From contig NW_020170391.1 of NCBI RefSeq assembly GCF_000524195.1, positions 1,052,938 to 1,116,937 of the forward strand: 64,000 nucleotides of DNA, in the 5' to 3' direction. This document shows, one piece after another, positions 10,801 to 22,500 of this stretch; position 1 is the first letter of the stretch; each line of letters starts with the position of its first letter. The notes under the pieces are model-generated. The model had not been told where the DNA came from and made no database searches. It saw only the letters and a program-made list of their open reading frames with translations. Source of the stretch: Echinococcus granulosus (taxonomy: Eukaryota; Platyhelminthes; Cestoda; Cyclophyllidea; Taeniidae). The translations under genes and the position numbers were made by a program.

Positions 10801-13800
10801 CTCTTCGAACTGTCATATTTAGAGGTCGTTTGATCAACAATATACAACTTATTTTAAGAAATAGCATATCGGTGGAATTTCTTCAAACTTGGCCCCGATG
10901 AGGCTTCCTTGCGGTCATTTGTCCCATCCACTTCCTTAATTATGGCTGTCCTGCATGTTGTTTTTACTTCTCTCACACTATATTTATGCCGAATTTTAAT
11001 GTTTTTTCCATAGCTAGAAATCCGAACTGTACCTCTTATGGGCAGATTTAACTTTCAAAAGAACTGTGTTAAATTTCATGATCAAACGCTTTATTTTTAA
11101 GTACTTATCAGAGCTGTAAGAACTACTTTCAATTCCATTTTAGTACGTTACTTTAGGTTGTATGGCAGTCTTTCCGTTCTTTTGGGACGGGTTATTTCCA
11201 GTGGATATACTTCTTTTGGCTATTGCACGTCGTCGGTGAGTTTTGAAGTGTCTTGCTGAAATATAGCAATGGGAAAAGCAAATATGGGTGGGTAGCGCCG
11301 CTGTCAAATCATTTATGGTGGAGTTAGGGAGAAATATTTTGGGCTTCGCGCCTTGTGTGATCGTTATGAGAGAATTGCTTGCACGTAGCGGAGGTGCACG
11401 TGGGATCTGAGTGCGTCGGAAAGGGCTCCTTCTTTTGTCTTCTAGTCTTGCCTTTCATGCCTGTAAAGCTCATTTTCAGATTGGTACTAATGGTTTTTGA
11501 CTACAAACTGATATGGAGACTGGGTTCTGAGACGTTTCTAGTGGTAAGTGGCTCTATAGGTTTCCACTTTCCGTGAATACATCTCCCTAAGTCGCTAATC
11601 TTATTCCTTACGGTTTGTTTACTGAGCGGTAATGCTTGCAGGTACAGGAAGTATCAGGAGAAGGGGTAATTGAGATCAAACCAATAGCCTCCAGATCCAT
11701 GATTAAGTGTTATACGATTGGGTGACTCCCATACTGGTAACCTGACTATGTGGAAGTGTTCAACCACCAACCCACTTTACTGTAATTGCCAAGCCATATA
11801 ATTGGTACTCCCATCTCACGATTTAACTACCTGGTTCCTCTTCCTGCACGATAATAAAAGCAGGCACAGAAAGGCGTCAGCCGAATCCATATCGTGTTGA
11901 ACCTGAGGTTGAATAAGCCTTTCTTCGATTTGACATCGAGAGCCCATCCATAGAGCTTTGTCCCTACGAGCACCTACTGCGCCATTCAACTTGGGGGTTT
12001 TCATTTCGTGCGCATGAATACATATAGGTATCTAAGTGTACATTCACTACTCCCAAGCCCTTTTGATTTTTTCATGCTTTTACCTTATTAAGTTTACGTG
12101 TTTGCGATCTCTCCTGTTCCATACTTTATTTCTCTCAAGGTCACTACGATGCCATGTATGAGACGAACCGCGCTTTTCTGGACTCACGTGCCATCTCTTC
12201 TCCCTCGTTGAGCCCAATATCTCTCTCAAGCACTGGTTCTCTGAACACTCTCTATATGTTCAACACCGCACGCAATCTCAGTGACACCAGCTGTGATTGC
12301 AGTGTCAGCGGCAGTAGTATTACTTTCGGCGTTGAAAGTGCGGTGGAGGGAGTTGAGCCACTGGACGCCAAGACCGCCAGACGTATTGCCCTCGCCATTC
12401 TCTCACGTATTGCACGTCTCCTTGACATCGGTTTGGATGAACTCCTGACAGCTCTCTTACCTCTATCGTCGGCCTCGTTTGGGACGCCACAGTCGAGTCC
12501 ACGCTGTGAGCGGCTGGTGGAGTGGGGTCGAATGGTCCACGCTAATCTCACCCAGATGGATGAAAAGGGCTTTGTTGAGGGCATACCCGTCAGCCGTGTA
12601 GTGGAATCTTCAGCGCTGGCCTATTTGCGTGCCCTAGCTGATTGTACGTGTTCTTCACTCCCTTTGTGACCCTCCTTTTTATTCCTCCCTGTTTTTGCAG
12701 GGCCTACGAAGGCCAATCGTGTGCAACTGTTGGAGGAGTCAATCGCTGTCATGGACGACTTCCTCATCACTGCCTCGACTGGATTTCCCATTCTGCAGTC
12801 GCAACAATCTAAAAAACAGCATCATTTTCTGCGTTTGGTGGAGTTCATTCTGTGTAGATTTAATCTCTCACATCTGCATCTTACCGCCTCTCGTCCATCA
12901 GAGGAGCCCCGTGCACCAAAGGAGAATGTTGGTTTGGGTCATGACCAATTTCTACCGGTAGACACAACGATTCCCTTCATTGATGAGTCATGCCTGGCCT
13001 TCAATACGACTTCTGATGATCCGCCGCTCGTTGGTGAGTGAATGAACACTCTTAAGAGTTTTTCTTGGGGTTTTACGCAGTTCACTTTTGTGTTGGTTTT
13101 CAGAAAACTGTAACCTATCATCGCTGCTTGAGCAGTCACCACCAAACGCCCCTAAGGTATGCGCTGTTGAGCAACTTTATAACCGGTAACTAGATTTCAT
13201 CACATACATAATAAAATAATTTTTTGGGTTCCAATGTAGATAAGTTCTTCTAAGCTTTACATATGCATGCATATACGTTTAATTTTGCAATTCACTACCA
13301 TGACCTATAAGATCACTTTAATTTGGGTCACATTGCCGTTATTCAAGGTGCCAGTTTAAAATCTCTGGAATTTACCAAAATTCTCGCATTCCTATTTACC
13401 TGTTATCCTTATCGATACATTTAGTAGCTACTAATTTTCATGAAATCATCTAGCTTTCACTCAATTGATTCGTGGTGTTGCATAATTGTGTACAGTGTTT
13501 TTATTTAATTTTGAATAAAATGTTCATGTGTGTGGGGAAGGAAAACGAAGCAAAAGCGTTGGTGATGCATTTCCCTTGTATTGCAGCCCACGCGTTATGC
13601 AATTCCAAGAGCGGAAGTTTAATTTCGTTTTTTGAATGTTCATGTAGCTTCGAATTTATTGTCGACTAAATTCTCAACAAATGACTCTGTTTAAGTTACT
13701 TTTATGCAGCATCTTGCGTTACAGGTGGCGCCACTCAGCGTTAAAATTCCAGTCGTCTCTCACTGCAGGTCAGTTTTATCTGTATGCACTTACCCAGCTA

Positions 13801-16800
13801 TTGCTACTGATACGAAATAAGTAGTATATATTGAGTTACAGTGCTGGTGGCACCTTCACCCCTATTTCGCCACCACTGCTCCGTTGCGGCTGTGCCGACA
13901 GCGCGGCTGCCGCAATAGCCATTCAGACAGCCCTCCTTTTTATCCCTCCTGAACTGCGCTTCCAACTCCAACTCTTCGTGGAGCAGGCGCAAGAGGTTAC
14001 AGCCAACGCAGAGCGCCACATCAGACCTGAGAAGACACTGCACTATGTGCAACCTAGTACAGTAGGAGCCACTGAATCTTGAAGCTTGTGTTTCTACTTT
14101 GTTGAGTCCATAGTCTTTTATGTTTTTGTGGTACTCGTCTCCCTGCAGGGAGTAGACTAGGGATACAGCACTTTCAATTGGGTTGCTAGAATTCGATAGT
14201 TTTGCAAGGCGAGTGGTTATTGCTTTTGTATTGTGTCTTATTAAAGTAAGATTTTCCTCACTGAACTGTTACATGATCAAAGTGAGTCTTTTTGATGGTT
14301 ATTTCACCCGCAGTTATTCCTAAATTAAGTGTGCATGTTTACCTAGAACGCTATAGAATGCATCGTAATATTAACAATGTATCGGTAATATTTGCAGTTA
14401 TACTTAAGTTATATTCAAGCAAAGTTTTGCCGCTCAATGCAATGCGGTCTTTTTAATGAAACTCCTGAGAAGTTATGCGTTTACGCTGACTGCCCGTGTT
14501 GCTTAACATCATTGATCTGAAGCTGTGGCGGTCGGAAAATGAGGAGAATTGCGTATAGTAAAAAAATCCCTTCATTTCTGGTGCCACTAAATTTTATTAG
14601 AGGTCATTGATGATTTATACCTCTTCCTATCCTCAAATCTGCAGCTAGCCAAATGGTTTGCGCCCAGGTTTTTCGCCTTCTCAACCAATCTCACCAAGTC
14701 TTCGGGTCACCATCTCCTGGAGTATATTCTCTCTTTTCCTCAATCTCTCCGGCTTCTTAAACCTCCGCCGTCCTGTCTGGATCTAGGAATCGAAGGGGTA
14801 GTTCTTTGTTCTGCAACAAACTGGCTGCTTGTAATTACTTAAGTAAAATTTTTACTCATCGACGGTCTTATGCGCAATTGAGGAGTAAGCGTTTAGGCTA
14901 AAATTTACCTTCATGATCGAGTACGGTCATCGACTCGATTATTCGAGTGTTCTTTCTTGCTCAATTCCTTTTAACAGTAACTTTAATTGTCGCATCTACT
15001 ATGTTGCATTGAAAGGTGAGTAACATGTGCCTCAATGTGTTTGGATTGGTATGTGTGTGCTTTTCTTTTCCTCTTCGCAGTGGGCTAATCGGTTTCCGGA
15101 GTTGGAGCCCCAAAGTCCGCGGTTGGATATGGGGAGGGCGGCGGATCGACGCCCCAATTTTGATATCGTTTCTAGTCCCGCCGCTGCCAACCATGAGGAG
15201 AATGAGAGTGTCGTTGTCGCTGGCAGTGGTGGTGGTGAGAGTGGCCAAGTCAGTCCCATCAGTTGCCCTGTTGATGCAGAGACTGCCTCCTCGGCCACCA
15301 ATGTGGAATCCATGTGGGATCAGCGCACAGTGAGAAACTGTCACTTACCTTACCTTTCTCCTCCTATCTTTTTCTTTCACTTTATCGACATCGCAGCTGA
15401 TGTGCAGTGCACTGTCACCCTCGGGCCTCGCCAAGTTACACGCGTTGAGTCACTGGATTACTGGTTACAAGTGCGTCTCAGGAGTTTGCGCTTGGTATTT
15501 CGACATCTTGATGAGATTTCAGCTTCCCATCTGAAGTCACTTTTTTAATATTTAATAAATCACTTGGTGCGGTACTTTGTTGGCGCAAATCTCTTCCGTG
15601 CTCTAATATGGGACATCTTTCGTTTTTTAACCATTTAAAATTGCAATCATCCACCTCGATAGTCCATACATTTCAGAATGTAGCTTATTGTACAATCGAT
15701 CACTAAAATTCCACTTTTAAATCAAATTATCAAAATGCATATTTTGTGGTAGATATGGCATACAATTGATAATCTCACCGCAGCGCACTTTTACACATCT
15801 TCTGAAGACCAGTGAAAAATCACACGATGTCAAATAAGGTGAAAACAAAGATCACGCAACATCATGTAGCCCAGTCAAAAGGCATTGCACAAAGTTCTGC
15901 ATTGTTTTCATATTACGATGGTATTCTTAATTATATTTTGGTTATTTGTGCGCATAGTTTGGTGGTCTAAGAAAGTCGAGGGAATTACATTTTACTAATT
16001 TCTAATTTGAAGGCACGGATCTCTTCTCTGTACGCACAGTTTAAGTTAGCCAATTCCGGTACTTTTTGCTTTCATTAAGAAGATTAATTTTGTCCTTATC
16101 CTGGGGAGGATTCGCGGAGGCAGCTTAAAAGTATGTCCTTTGAAGATGTGGAAACACGGCTGACAAATTTAATTGCAATGCAACGAAGTTCGCCGGACTT
16201 AATTTGTCCTTTTACTGGACAATTATGCCTTCCGTTTAGTGCTGGTGGTGGTGTCATCAGCTTTCACTTGCGTCTGCTTCTAGACCAGCAATCTATTGTG
16301 AACAAGGTAAAAACTGTTTGAATAGGTCTTAGCACCAAAGCGCCTTCGGAAATGCCCCTGAATTCTCCTTGCCGCTAATTTTTTTGCTCCTTTTTCGCAT
16401 CGTCCTATCGCGCTACTGATTTTCAAGCCCAAGTAAACCGATTTATCTTTTTCTGTCTGGGAGTGAAAAAGGAGCTTTGTGTCTTATTTTAGTCCCCTCA
16501 ACCAAACTACCTTAAATCAGCTTTTCTTCGGTCTCATGAGTTGATTTTCTTGCGCATAGAATTTGCCAGCAATTTGATCAACTTGTGTTGTGTTCCTTCT
16601 GACGGGCATACAAATGTCTTTCCATTTTTTTTAGGGATCGCTCGACCTGAAACACGTCCTTACTCTGGGAAACATGCGGCATCTCATTCATACACTGAAT
16701 TTCTTCATCGACGATAAGCATATGGATCCCAAAACTAAGATGCGCTATATCAAGCAGGTCTGTGTGCACATGTGGGACTCGGTTCTGATGCTTTAACATG

Positions 16801-18179
16801 TAATCAGACATGCGACATGTATGTACGGTGGTGTAGGCGTGCTCTGATGATCGCTAAATCAGCAAAAATCCTCTCTGCTGCATTTATCCGCAGGCTTACC
16901 ATTGTTTTCGTTGCAACCGGACAAAATTACGTACGTGTGCACGTAAGCATATAGCGAGCGGGTGATGCGGCTTTCATGAGGTCGAGATCACATGGGCACT
17001 TTTCAAAATGGCGGAGGTGGAAATGCCAGAATCTAACTACCACCAGTGTGGGTTGAGTGATTGAGTGACCGTCCAGGCCGTGACTCACGCGACAAATGCG
17101 TGGAAATCGCTAACCCCAAAACTCACCGAGCGATGTTGACCGGGGAAGGAGGCGTGCTGTTGGTCCAACTTACTTCCCCCTCTCTCACCTTGGTACTCGG
17201 TTTTCGGGGTTGGAGGGGAAGGTCTAACCCAAGCTGTTACGTGAAACTCTAGGTTAAGCCTCCTAAAATTGGAAGGTATTTTGATTTTACTCCTAAACCT
17301 TGTTAAATTTTGGCCGGATTGTAGTTCCAGATGATGAATCATCGCTGAGAGACACAAAAATTGCCATTAATTCTTTCGACCCAAGCAACTACCGCTTAAA
17401 TGAATCTAAAACCTTAATTATTCATCAGACCAAGAACATCTTATATCTATTTAGTGTTTCAAGCACAACCAAGCCGTTTGCGGCATGAATTGGCATAACC
17501 AGTCATTATAAACTGATGCAGAAAGCATACCACATATGCGGCATCGTGCTCCCATAAGAAAACCGGGTTGCCGCATGTGTGACTCGGAGAGTATCTTTGA
17601 GGAGTGTGAAGATTTCCTGAAACGTGCATCGCGACACTTCATATGCACCTTTTTAATCAACTGTAAGTTTATGTTCGAGTGGGTTCAACGTGTTTTCGGT
17701 CATTTATCCCGTTTAAGACTCATTTAATAACGAGGCAAATGCACTAGGGTCATAAATAACAGAACATTGGAGGGTGCAGCATTCCCATGAGCGGATTAAA
17801 CGGATTAATACTTGGACTGAGATCTGAATTGTGACCCTTATCTCGAGATTCCCGAGCCTTTACTTTGATGCTTTCTTACTCTCCTATTCTCAAAAGTGAG
17901 GTCTTATCCTTATTAAAGATAGTGGCTTGTTGGATTTTGTTGATTTAATTCCTATGTTTGTGGGTTTAGTTTGAGGCAACACATCCCGACGTGTTCTGGC
18001 TGCGTTTTGGTGACTCACAGACCGCGAAAAATTACTACGCTCATCTCCATCGCCGCATCGACGAATCAAGGGGCGGTCCCTGCCGTGGTCAGTCACATAC
18101 CAGGCTGGTTGGCCGGTTCGCTGAAATCTTCAGGCTTCGCAACCACTTTCGCACCAAGAAACAATCCCACCAACTCTGA
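7824..18179 (+). CDS. DEPDC1/DEPDC7-like protein (RhoGAP-like and C-terminal parts), 13 exons
   Basis: Exons: 7824-7887, 8175-8279, 12140-12643, 12701-13033, 13104-13156, 13725-13768, 13842-14061, 14645-14797, 15081-15329, 15397-15470, 16132-16306, 16635-16757, 17970-18179. Every GT-AG junction preserves phase and the sum is 2,307 nt, or 768 residues plus stop. Landmarks match the DEPDC1/DEPDC7 family. ALAYLRALADWP (residues ~215-226) corresponds to the family's AM.CLANWP block and is followed by a helical region like the weak RhoGAP fold. IPPELRFQLQLFVEQ (~395-410) matches the LLPP..R..LQLLM block. The C-terminus has a KQFEATHPDVF...RFGD motif like the DEPDC7 end. The family acts in cell-cycle, transcriptional and NF-kB signalling in animals. 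No DEP domain was found. The start at 7824 is provisional: its ATG directly follows an acceptor, so upstream coding exons are likely. Human DEPDC1 is about 811 residues. Confidence 0.6.
8175..8279 (+). CDS. DEPDC-like exon 2
   Basis: Acceptor TTGTTTCAG and donor ACAG|GTGAGC. Encodes DIWYFAEVSQLNGLISVTEY and onwards. The codons split at both ends close exactly with the neighbouring exons. Confidence 0.55.
8280..12139 (+). other. 3.9-kb intron of the DEPDC-like gene
   Basis: No coding exon was detected. Several short open frames lack codon bias and paired splice sites. I looked specifically for a DEP-domain signature here and saw none. Confidence 0.5.
12140..12643 (+). CDS. DEPDC-like exon 3
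   Basis: Acceptor TTTCTCTCAAG, donor GATT|GTACGTG. Encodes a Ser-rich linker followed by the helical start of the RhoGAP-like region (RRIALAILSRIARLLDIGLD). The last codon is split and becomes the Trp of LADWP. Confidence 0.7.
12701..13033 (+). CDS. DEPDC-like exon 4
   Basis: Separated from exon 3 by a 57-nt intron. Encodes the second half of the RhoGAP-like region (MDDFLITASTGFPIL, HHFLRLVEFILCRF) and an acidic linker. Donor GTTG|GTGAGTG. Confidence 0.7.
13104..13156 (+). CDS. DEPDC-like exon 5
   Basis: Acceptor TTGGTTTTCAG and donor AAG|GTATGC around a short linker exon (NLSSLLEQSPPNAPK). It follows a 70-nt intron. Confidence 0.6.
13725..13768 (+). CDS. DEPDC-like exon 6
   Basis: A 44-nt exon, VAPLSVKIPVVSHC, with acceptor GCGTTACAG and donor CAG|GTCAGT. 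Its phases (0 in, 2 out) fit both neighbours. Confidence 0.5.
13842..14061 (+). CDS. DEPDC-like exon 7
   Basis: Encodes the conserved C-terminal helical block with a run of Ala (SAAAAIAIQTALLFIPPE), which aligns with the LLPP..R block of DEPDC1. It follows a 73-nt intron. The donor at 14062 (ACA|GTAGGA) is less certain than the acceptor. Confidence 0.65.
14645..14797 (+). CDS. DEPDC-like exon 8
   Basis: Acceptor CAAATCTGCAG. Encodes LAKWFAPRFFAFS and HHLLEYILSFPQSLRLL, which resembles the family's segment ending in FLMDHH.EIL. Donor GGG|GTAGTT, phase 0. Confidence 0.6.
15081..15329 (+). CDS. DEPDC-like exon 9
   Basis: A strong acceptor (CTTTTCCTCTTCGCAG) opens an acidic, Ser/Gly-rich 83-codon linker (VVVAGSGGGESGQ). 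Donor ACA|GTGAGA, phase 0. Confidence 0.6.
15397..15470 (+). CDS. DEPDC-like exon 10
   Basis: Acceptor ATCGACATCGCAG after a 67-nt intron. Read in the phase imposed by exon 9 it is open (LMCSALSPSGLAKLHALSHW). Donor ACAA|GTGCGT, phase 2. Confidence 0.5.
16132..16306 (+). CDS. DEPDC-like exon 11
   Basis: Begins after CTTAAAAG and reads MSFEDVETRLTNLIAMQ. Ends at AAG|GTAAAA, phase 0. Frame and codons are good, but the acceptor is the weakest of this gene. Confidence 0.5.
16635..16757 (+). CDS. DEPDC-like exon 12
   Basis: Strong acceptor (CATTTTTTTTAG). Encodes the start of the family's C-terminal block (LIHTLNFFIDDKHMDPKTKM, then RYIKQ). Donor CAG|GTCTGT, phase 0. Confidence 0.7.
16758..17969 (+). 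other. 1.2-kb intron of the DEPDC-like gene
   Basis: No exon seen. A GC-richer patch near 17040-17240 stands out from the AT-rich surroundings but shows no ORF with splice sites and no match to the dispersed repeat family. Confidence 0.4.
17970..18179 (+). CDS. DEPDC-like terminal exon
   Basis: Acceptor TTTGTGGGTTTAG. FEATHPDVFWLRFGDSQTA completes the conserved C-terminal motif, followed by a basic tail and a TGA stop at 18177-18179. No canonical AATAAA occurs in the next few hundred bases. Confidence 0.7.
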   Translation, partial: FEATHPDVFWLRFGDSQTAKNYYAHLHRRIDESRGGPCRGQSHTRLVGRFAEIFRLRNHFRTKKQSHQL

Positions 18180-18721
18180 CTTTCCTTCCCCCCAATCTTT
18201 GTCGATGGAAATGTATTTTTACTTCTTAAAAAGTATTTCTGCAAAAAAGTTTGTTGCGATAGTAACAGCTCAATAACATATTTTTAACAGAATGTCTATT
18301 TTAGTGGGCAATCAGTTTTTCCATTTGAGAATTTGCATAACAGCTTTGCTAAACTAGCAAAGCTGTGATGATTAGCGTGCTGCCGTATTCCTATATACAG
18401 CCAAGAACGTAAACAAATAGTGGGATTGTGTAACCGTGGTAGATTTTAGTAGTTTAGCATCACGTGCAAATACAAGTGGTGCGATGGAGAGCTTGCGGAA
18501 GCACAGGTCTTGACTCATAAGCAGTGGATACTCCTTGGATGGTTTTCAGCAATCACGAGCGGATACCTGGTTCCGGTGCTCGTTTGCCCCCTCGGGGCTG
18601 GTTAAGGATCTATGTGCAAAAGAATCCCCAAAGCGAGGGAGAGTGGTTTCAACGCAGGTTTTGGTGCGCCTTTTCCCAAGGTTGGGTCGCCACAATTATG
18701 CCAATCAAAACTTGTCGCCAG

Positions 18722-18766
18722 AGCGAGGGTAAGATTTAGTTTTAGCTTGTCATCCACGCCCTCGCT
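18722..18766. repeat. Inverted repeat AGCGAGGG / CCCTCGCT
   Basis: Perfect 8-bp arms at 18722-18729 and 18759-18766 surround a 29-nt loop. Another copy of GCGAGGG lies at about 18643. The patch is GC-rich in an AT-rich setting and is of unknown function. Confidence 0.4.
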
Positions 18767-19515
18767 GGAAAAATCCCAGGGGTGTGTGGTTCTAAATCAG
18801 TAAAAAGGGACAGCTTTTTCACCGGCAGTGGTGGTATAGTCGTCGCCATTATAATGCTAAATCGGGTCGGATATTTTGTCTCGCTTACTTTCAACAGCGG
18901 ACACGGTCGCTGAAGACGGTGCAATTCTGATTATGAGCTCTCAGTTTCACTTGCCCCTCGTGCATTGCAATGGCCATACAACTCCTCCTGAACTGACAGG
19001 GATAAACTCTTTATATCAAATACACGCAAAGGATCACAGACTTAAATCAAAGAGCAGGAATAAATCAGAGCTTCCTTCGGTAGTTCTTCATAATCATCGC
19101 GGTTTCGTATCCTGCGGCTCATAATTGTGATAAGTATCTTCGGCACAGATGGGAATGAGGCTACGCCACTTTTGTGCGTGGTCACTACACTTCTGTAATT
19201 AACCAGCAAAAAAGTGTCAGCTTACCGCCCCCTAAAAATAACCCTTTGCAAGCCATCACGCGAAATACCAGCGTCAGTTAGGAAGGCGTGAAATGGGCGC
19301 TAATTTACTGGTTTTCTGCAAGTTGGAATATAGCAACTGGAGGGTACTGAAACCTACTATATTTAGGGTGAATCCAAAGATGAGTGAGTCTGATAACCTT
19401 TCACCCTCCCCTTTCCAGTGTGAGCTTGCAGGAATTTGTGGTTTAGCGAAAGCTTATGTTTGTGGTGGTTGCGAGGTTACTGCAGACAATGGTTACCTGT
19501 GCACATACTGACCTT

Positions 19516-19546
19516 TGTGCACGCGCATGTGCGTATGCGTGCGCAC
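19516..19546. other. Alternating purine-pyrimidine tract (Z-DNA candidate)
   Basis: Thirty-one bases alternate purine and pyrimidine without a break, dominated by CG, CA and TG steps. The tract is also an imperfect palindrome (11 of 15 pairs match). A second alternating run, CTGTGCACATAC, lies just upstream. Confidence 0.65.
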
Positions 19547-22500
19547 CGTCAGGATGCCAATCGGCGATGGCCTATTGACCAGCTGCGCGCAGGTACCCAT
19601 ATGAATTTTCGGCGGAGCGTCTGTAACCCGTGAACATTTTACGTCAAAATAAACCTCGGCTTATTTACCGATCGGCGACTTGAAGCCTGTGCCATGAAAA
19701 TTCGCGTCGTTCCGTATTTGCAGTTACTCGGAGGGCGATTGGAATGGGGGCTTCCAGTTAGATCGAATCAATCAGCTTTAAGTGTTTAATTCAAAAAAAA
19801 AACTGTGTCCTCTTTGGAAAGGTTACTTATTTAACAGGGTGATTGTAGGAGCTTCTAAAGATAAGTGGGTTTTTTGCTTTCATAAGGTTTGTAGGCAAGA
19901 TGAGAGGGACAGAGTATGAAAAGGGTCCGATCGCAATCGGTAAGGTGTGTTCGCTAACCTCTCCTCCTCTTCGCCTCATGGCGTGACATACTACCATCCG
20001 AAACTGCGCATTTCCACTTTGTGCGCAATACTTCCTACTTCCGAACACGCACATCGTCCCGCCACTCGCTGCGCCTGGTGTGTGTAGTCTTATCAGCCAG
20101 CATACACTTGTTCACTCCTCCTCCCCCACCCCCCACCTTAAGCTTGTCGATGTCTTTTCTCAGTTCCAAAACCAATTATCATTGTCTTCGGTAATGGTGA
20201 TAACTTAAAAAACCACAAAGATAATGACATTTCCTCCGCCAGCATGGCATTCATGGAATGTGGCGATCCTCCAAACTGAACCTAGCGTCACACATATGCG
20301 ACATGGGTTTTTTCCCATTTTTTGACAATTAATTGATTGAGTTTTGAACAATAAAGTAGGCATAGAATATTCCTGGAATAAAATTACTTTTTTCCGATTT
20401 TTCAGTAGTAGGTGAATCGATCAATTCGGTAATGCAAGTGGTGGTGCCATATTGGAGCAATAAAATAACTGGGATGTAATGGTTGTTTCTCCTCTGAGAC
20501 CCTGATAGCAAGCGCGTTGATGCAAAGGGTTGTTATAAGATATGGGCGTTATTCGTTAAGAAAGCACAGGCGATTAAGCGTAAGTACACATCGAATGGAA
20601 GAGACCACAGTTGCGAATCTATCGACACTGTTTTGACAGCAGTTATGTGCATTGATATAGATCGAGATGTCATGGGAGCGTTTTAAGGTGAGTCTTTACC
20701 AAAATCTCTGGTGACATTAGCTTCCTTGGCAGCCCGGACCCGATGCACTTGGTTACCAATGGGAAAATATGGAGCATTAAAGCAGTAGTACAAAGATCGA
20801 AACGTTTTAATGGAATGGGTTTTGTGATCCTCTTCACTCTTGGTTAGAATATAAACCCTTGAACACACATATACCAAAAGAAAAACAACTGCACTTACGT
20901 CTGTATTTGCGGCGGCTTGCATAAATTTAAATTGGAATGGGTCATAAAAGCATTTTGTGCTGATTATTTGCGAAACCTATGCTAATTTCAGCCCTCCTTA
21001 TAGGCCTCATCTGTTTATTATCTGCTACATACCCCCAAACATGTTTAGTATTTTGAACTTTCATGTCCAGGAGTTATGCCGACATCAACAAAAACTAGCA
21101 ATAAACAGAGTTTAACGTATTAATGTAACTGTACATTGTTAACTTTCTCAGTTGTCGGGTTAAAAAACACGACTGACTAAATCTATGCAGGCGTCGAATG
21201 AAAATCACTGCAGTTGCAGATTTGTCTGTGCTGTCTTGGTAATGTTTTCCTCAAAAGCCGTCACGACACTTGATAACCCACTAAAGCCAATCGAGTACTT
21301 GAGTTCATTATCTGCCGGATTGATAAAGGCAAGTGCCCACAAGGAATGTTTAGTAATGGAGTTGCTTTAGAAGACTGTTTCATGCAAATCGGGAAGCTTA
21401 AAATCCAGATTAGCTAGCGCTATTCGAGAAAAACTTAAAAGACTTCAGTATCGGCACTAATGTGCTGTTCATTTTCACCTTTACATCCATATGTCTGTTT
21501 CAACAATGGTTGGATCACCACATCCTTTTTAAACATCAATTAGCACTTTTACGACCTGTCACAACATGTAGCTCTTACTACTCGGTTTAAGCGCAGCCTT
21601 AGTTAAAAAAACAGATAGGTGAGAATGTAAGATGTCCACATCTGACAGATCCACTTTGCTATTCTTGATCTTCTTGAAAGAGCAGCTGGTAGACAAGTCT
21701 GCAGCGTCGATCCTACAGATGAGTTGTTTTGTGGCGTTTTTTTTTGGTGTGACATTGGTCAAGAATTTCCTCTTACAATTCAAGAACGTAGTATTTGTGA
21801 TAAAATTACTCACCTACGTTTATGACTGCGTTACGTTGTAAACTGCACATAATCTCACCTGACCTGGGTGTGATTTGTCAAGTGTAGTAAGGTGAAGGTG
21901 GGTGGTAGAGCTAATTTTCGCCTGAATTCGAAGAGAACAATTCATTTTTGCTTACAAAAGAGGTTCCCAGAGTATTTTACATCCCTGGTTCTCATAAGAC
22001 CTTAGCAATCAATGCAAAGCTTGCTAATCCTAGGTGAAGTACTCGATTTAACACTTTTGACACACACAAATGCTAGCCCTTAAAGCGTTTGTAAACCTAC
22101 TATATGCAGGTAGACGGTTTAGCTATTATCATGATCACTGGTGGTGCTACTGAATCCAAATTCATTATATCTTTAGAAAGACTACTGAGACAAATACATC
22201 GTTGCAAGAGGTTACTTAATAATATTTCACATCTGAACTTAATTGTGTTAAAAATTGACTTTTTGAGACAACCGGTTTCAAAATTCCGACTTACTTCTGA
22301 GTATCATTCCCCTATGCTACTTGAATGTGTAGACCATCACAGTGGGGTAGAAAAATTATTCACAGGACCAAACGAAAGCTCACGGTAGGACACGTTTCCG
22401 AACCACTTGCAATGTATTCCGGTTGAAAGCCTCGAATCCGCTTTGAACTGTGTTCGGATTAACATTCAGACCAGAATGAGAAACAACCACCGAAGATTAG

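Noticed and set aside
15016..15344. Overlapping open frames on both strands
   Set aside because: Shadows of DEPDC-like exon 9 (15081-15329), whose frame is fixed by splice phases.
15373..15548. Continuation of the exon 9 frame (VQCTVTLGPRQVTRVESLDYW) past its donor
   Set aside because: It would require retaining the 67-nt intron. A GT donor and a good acceptor are present, and the spliced frame stays open in phase.
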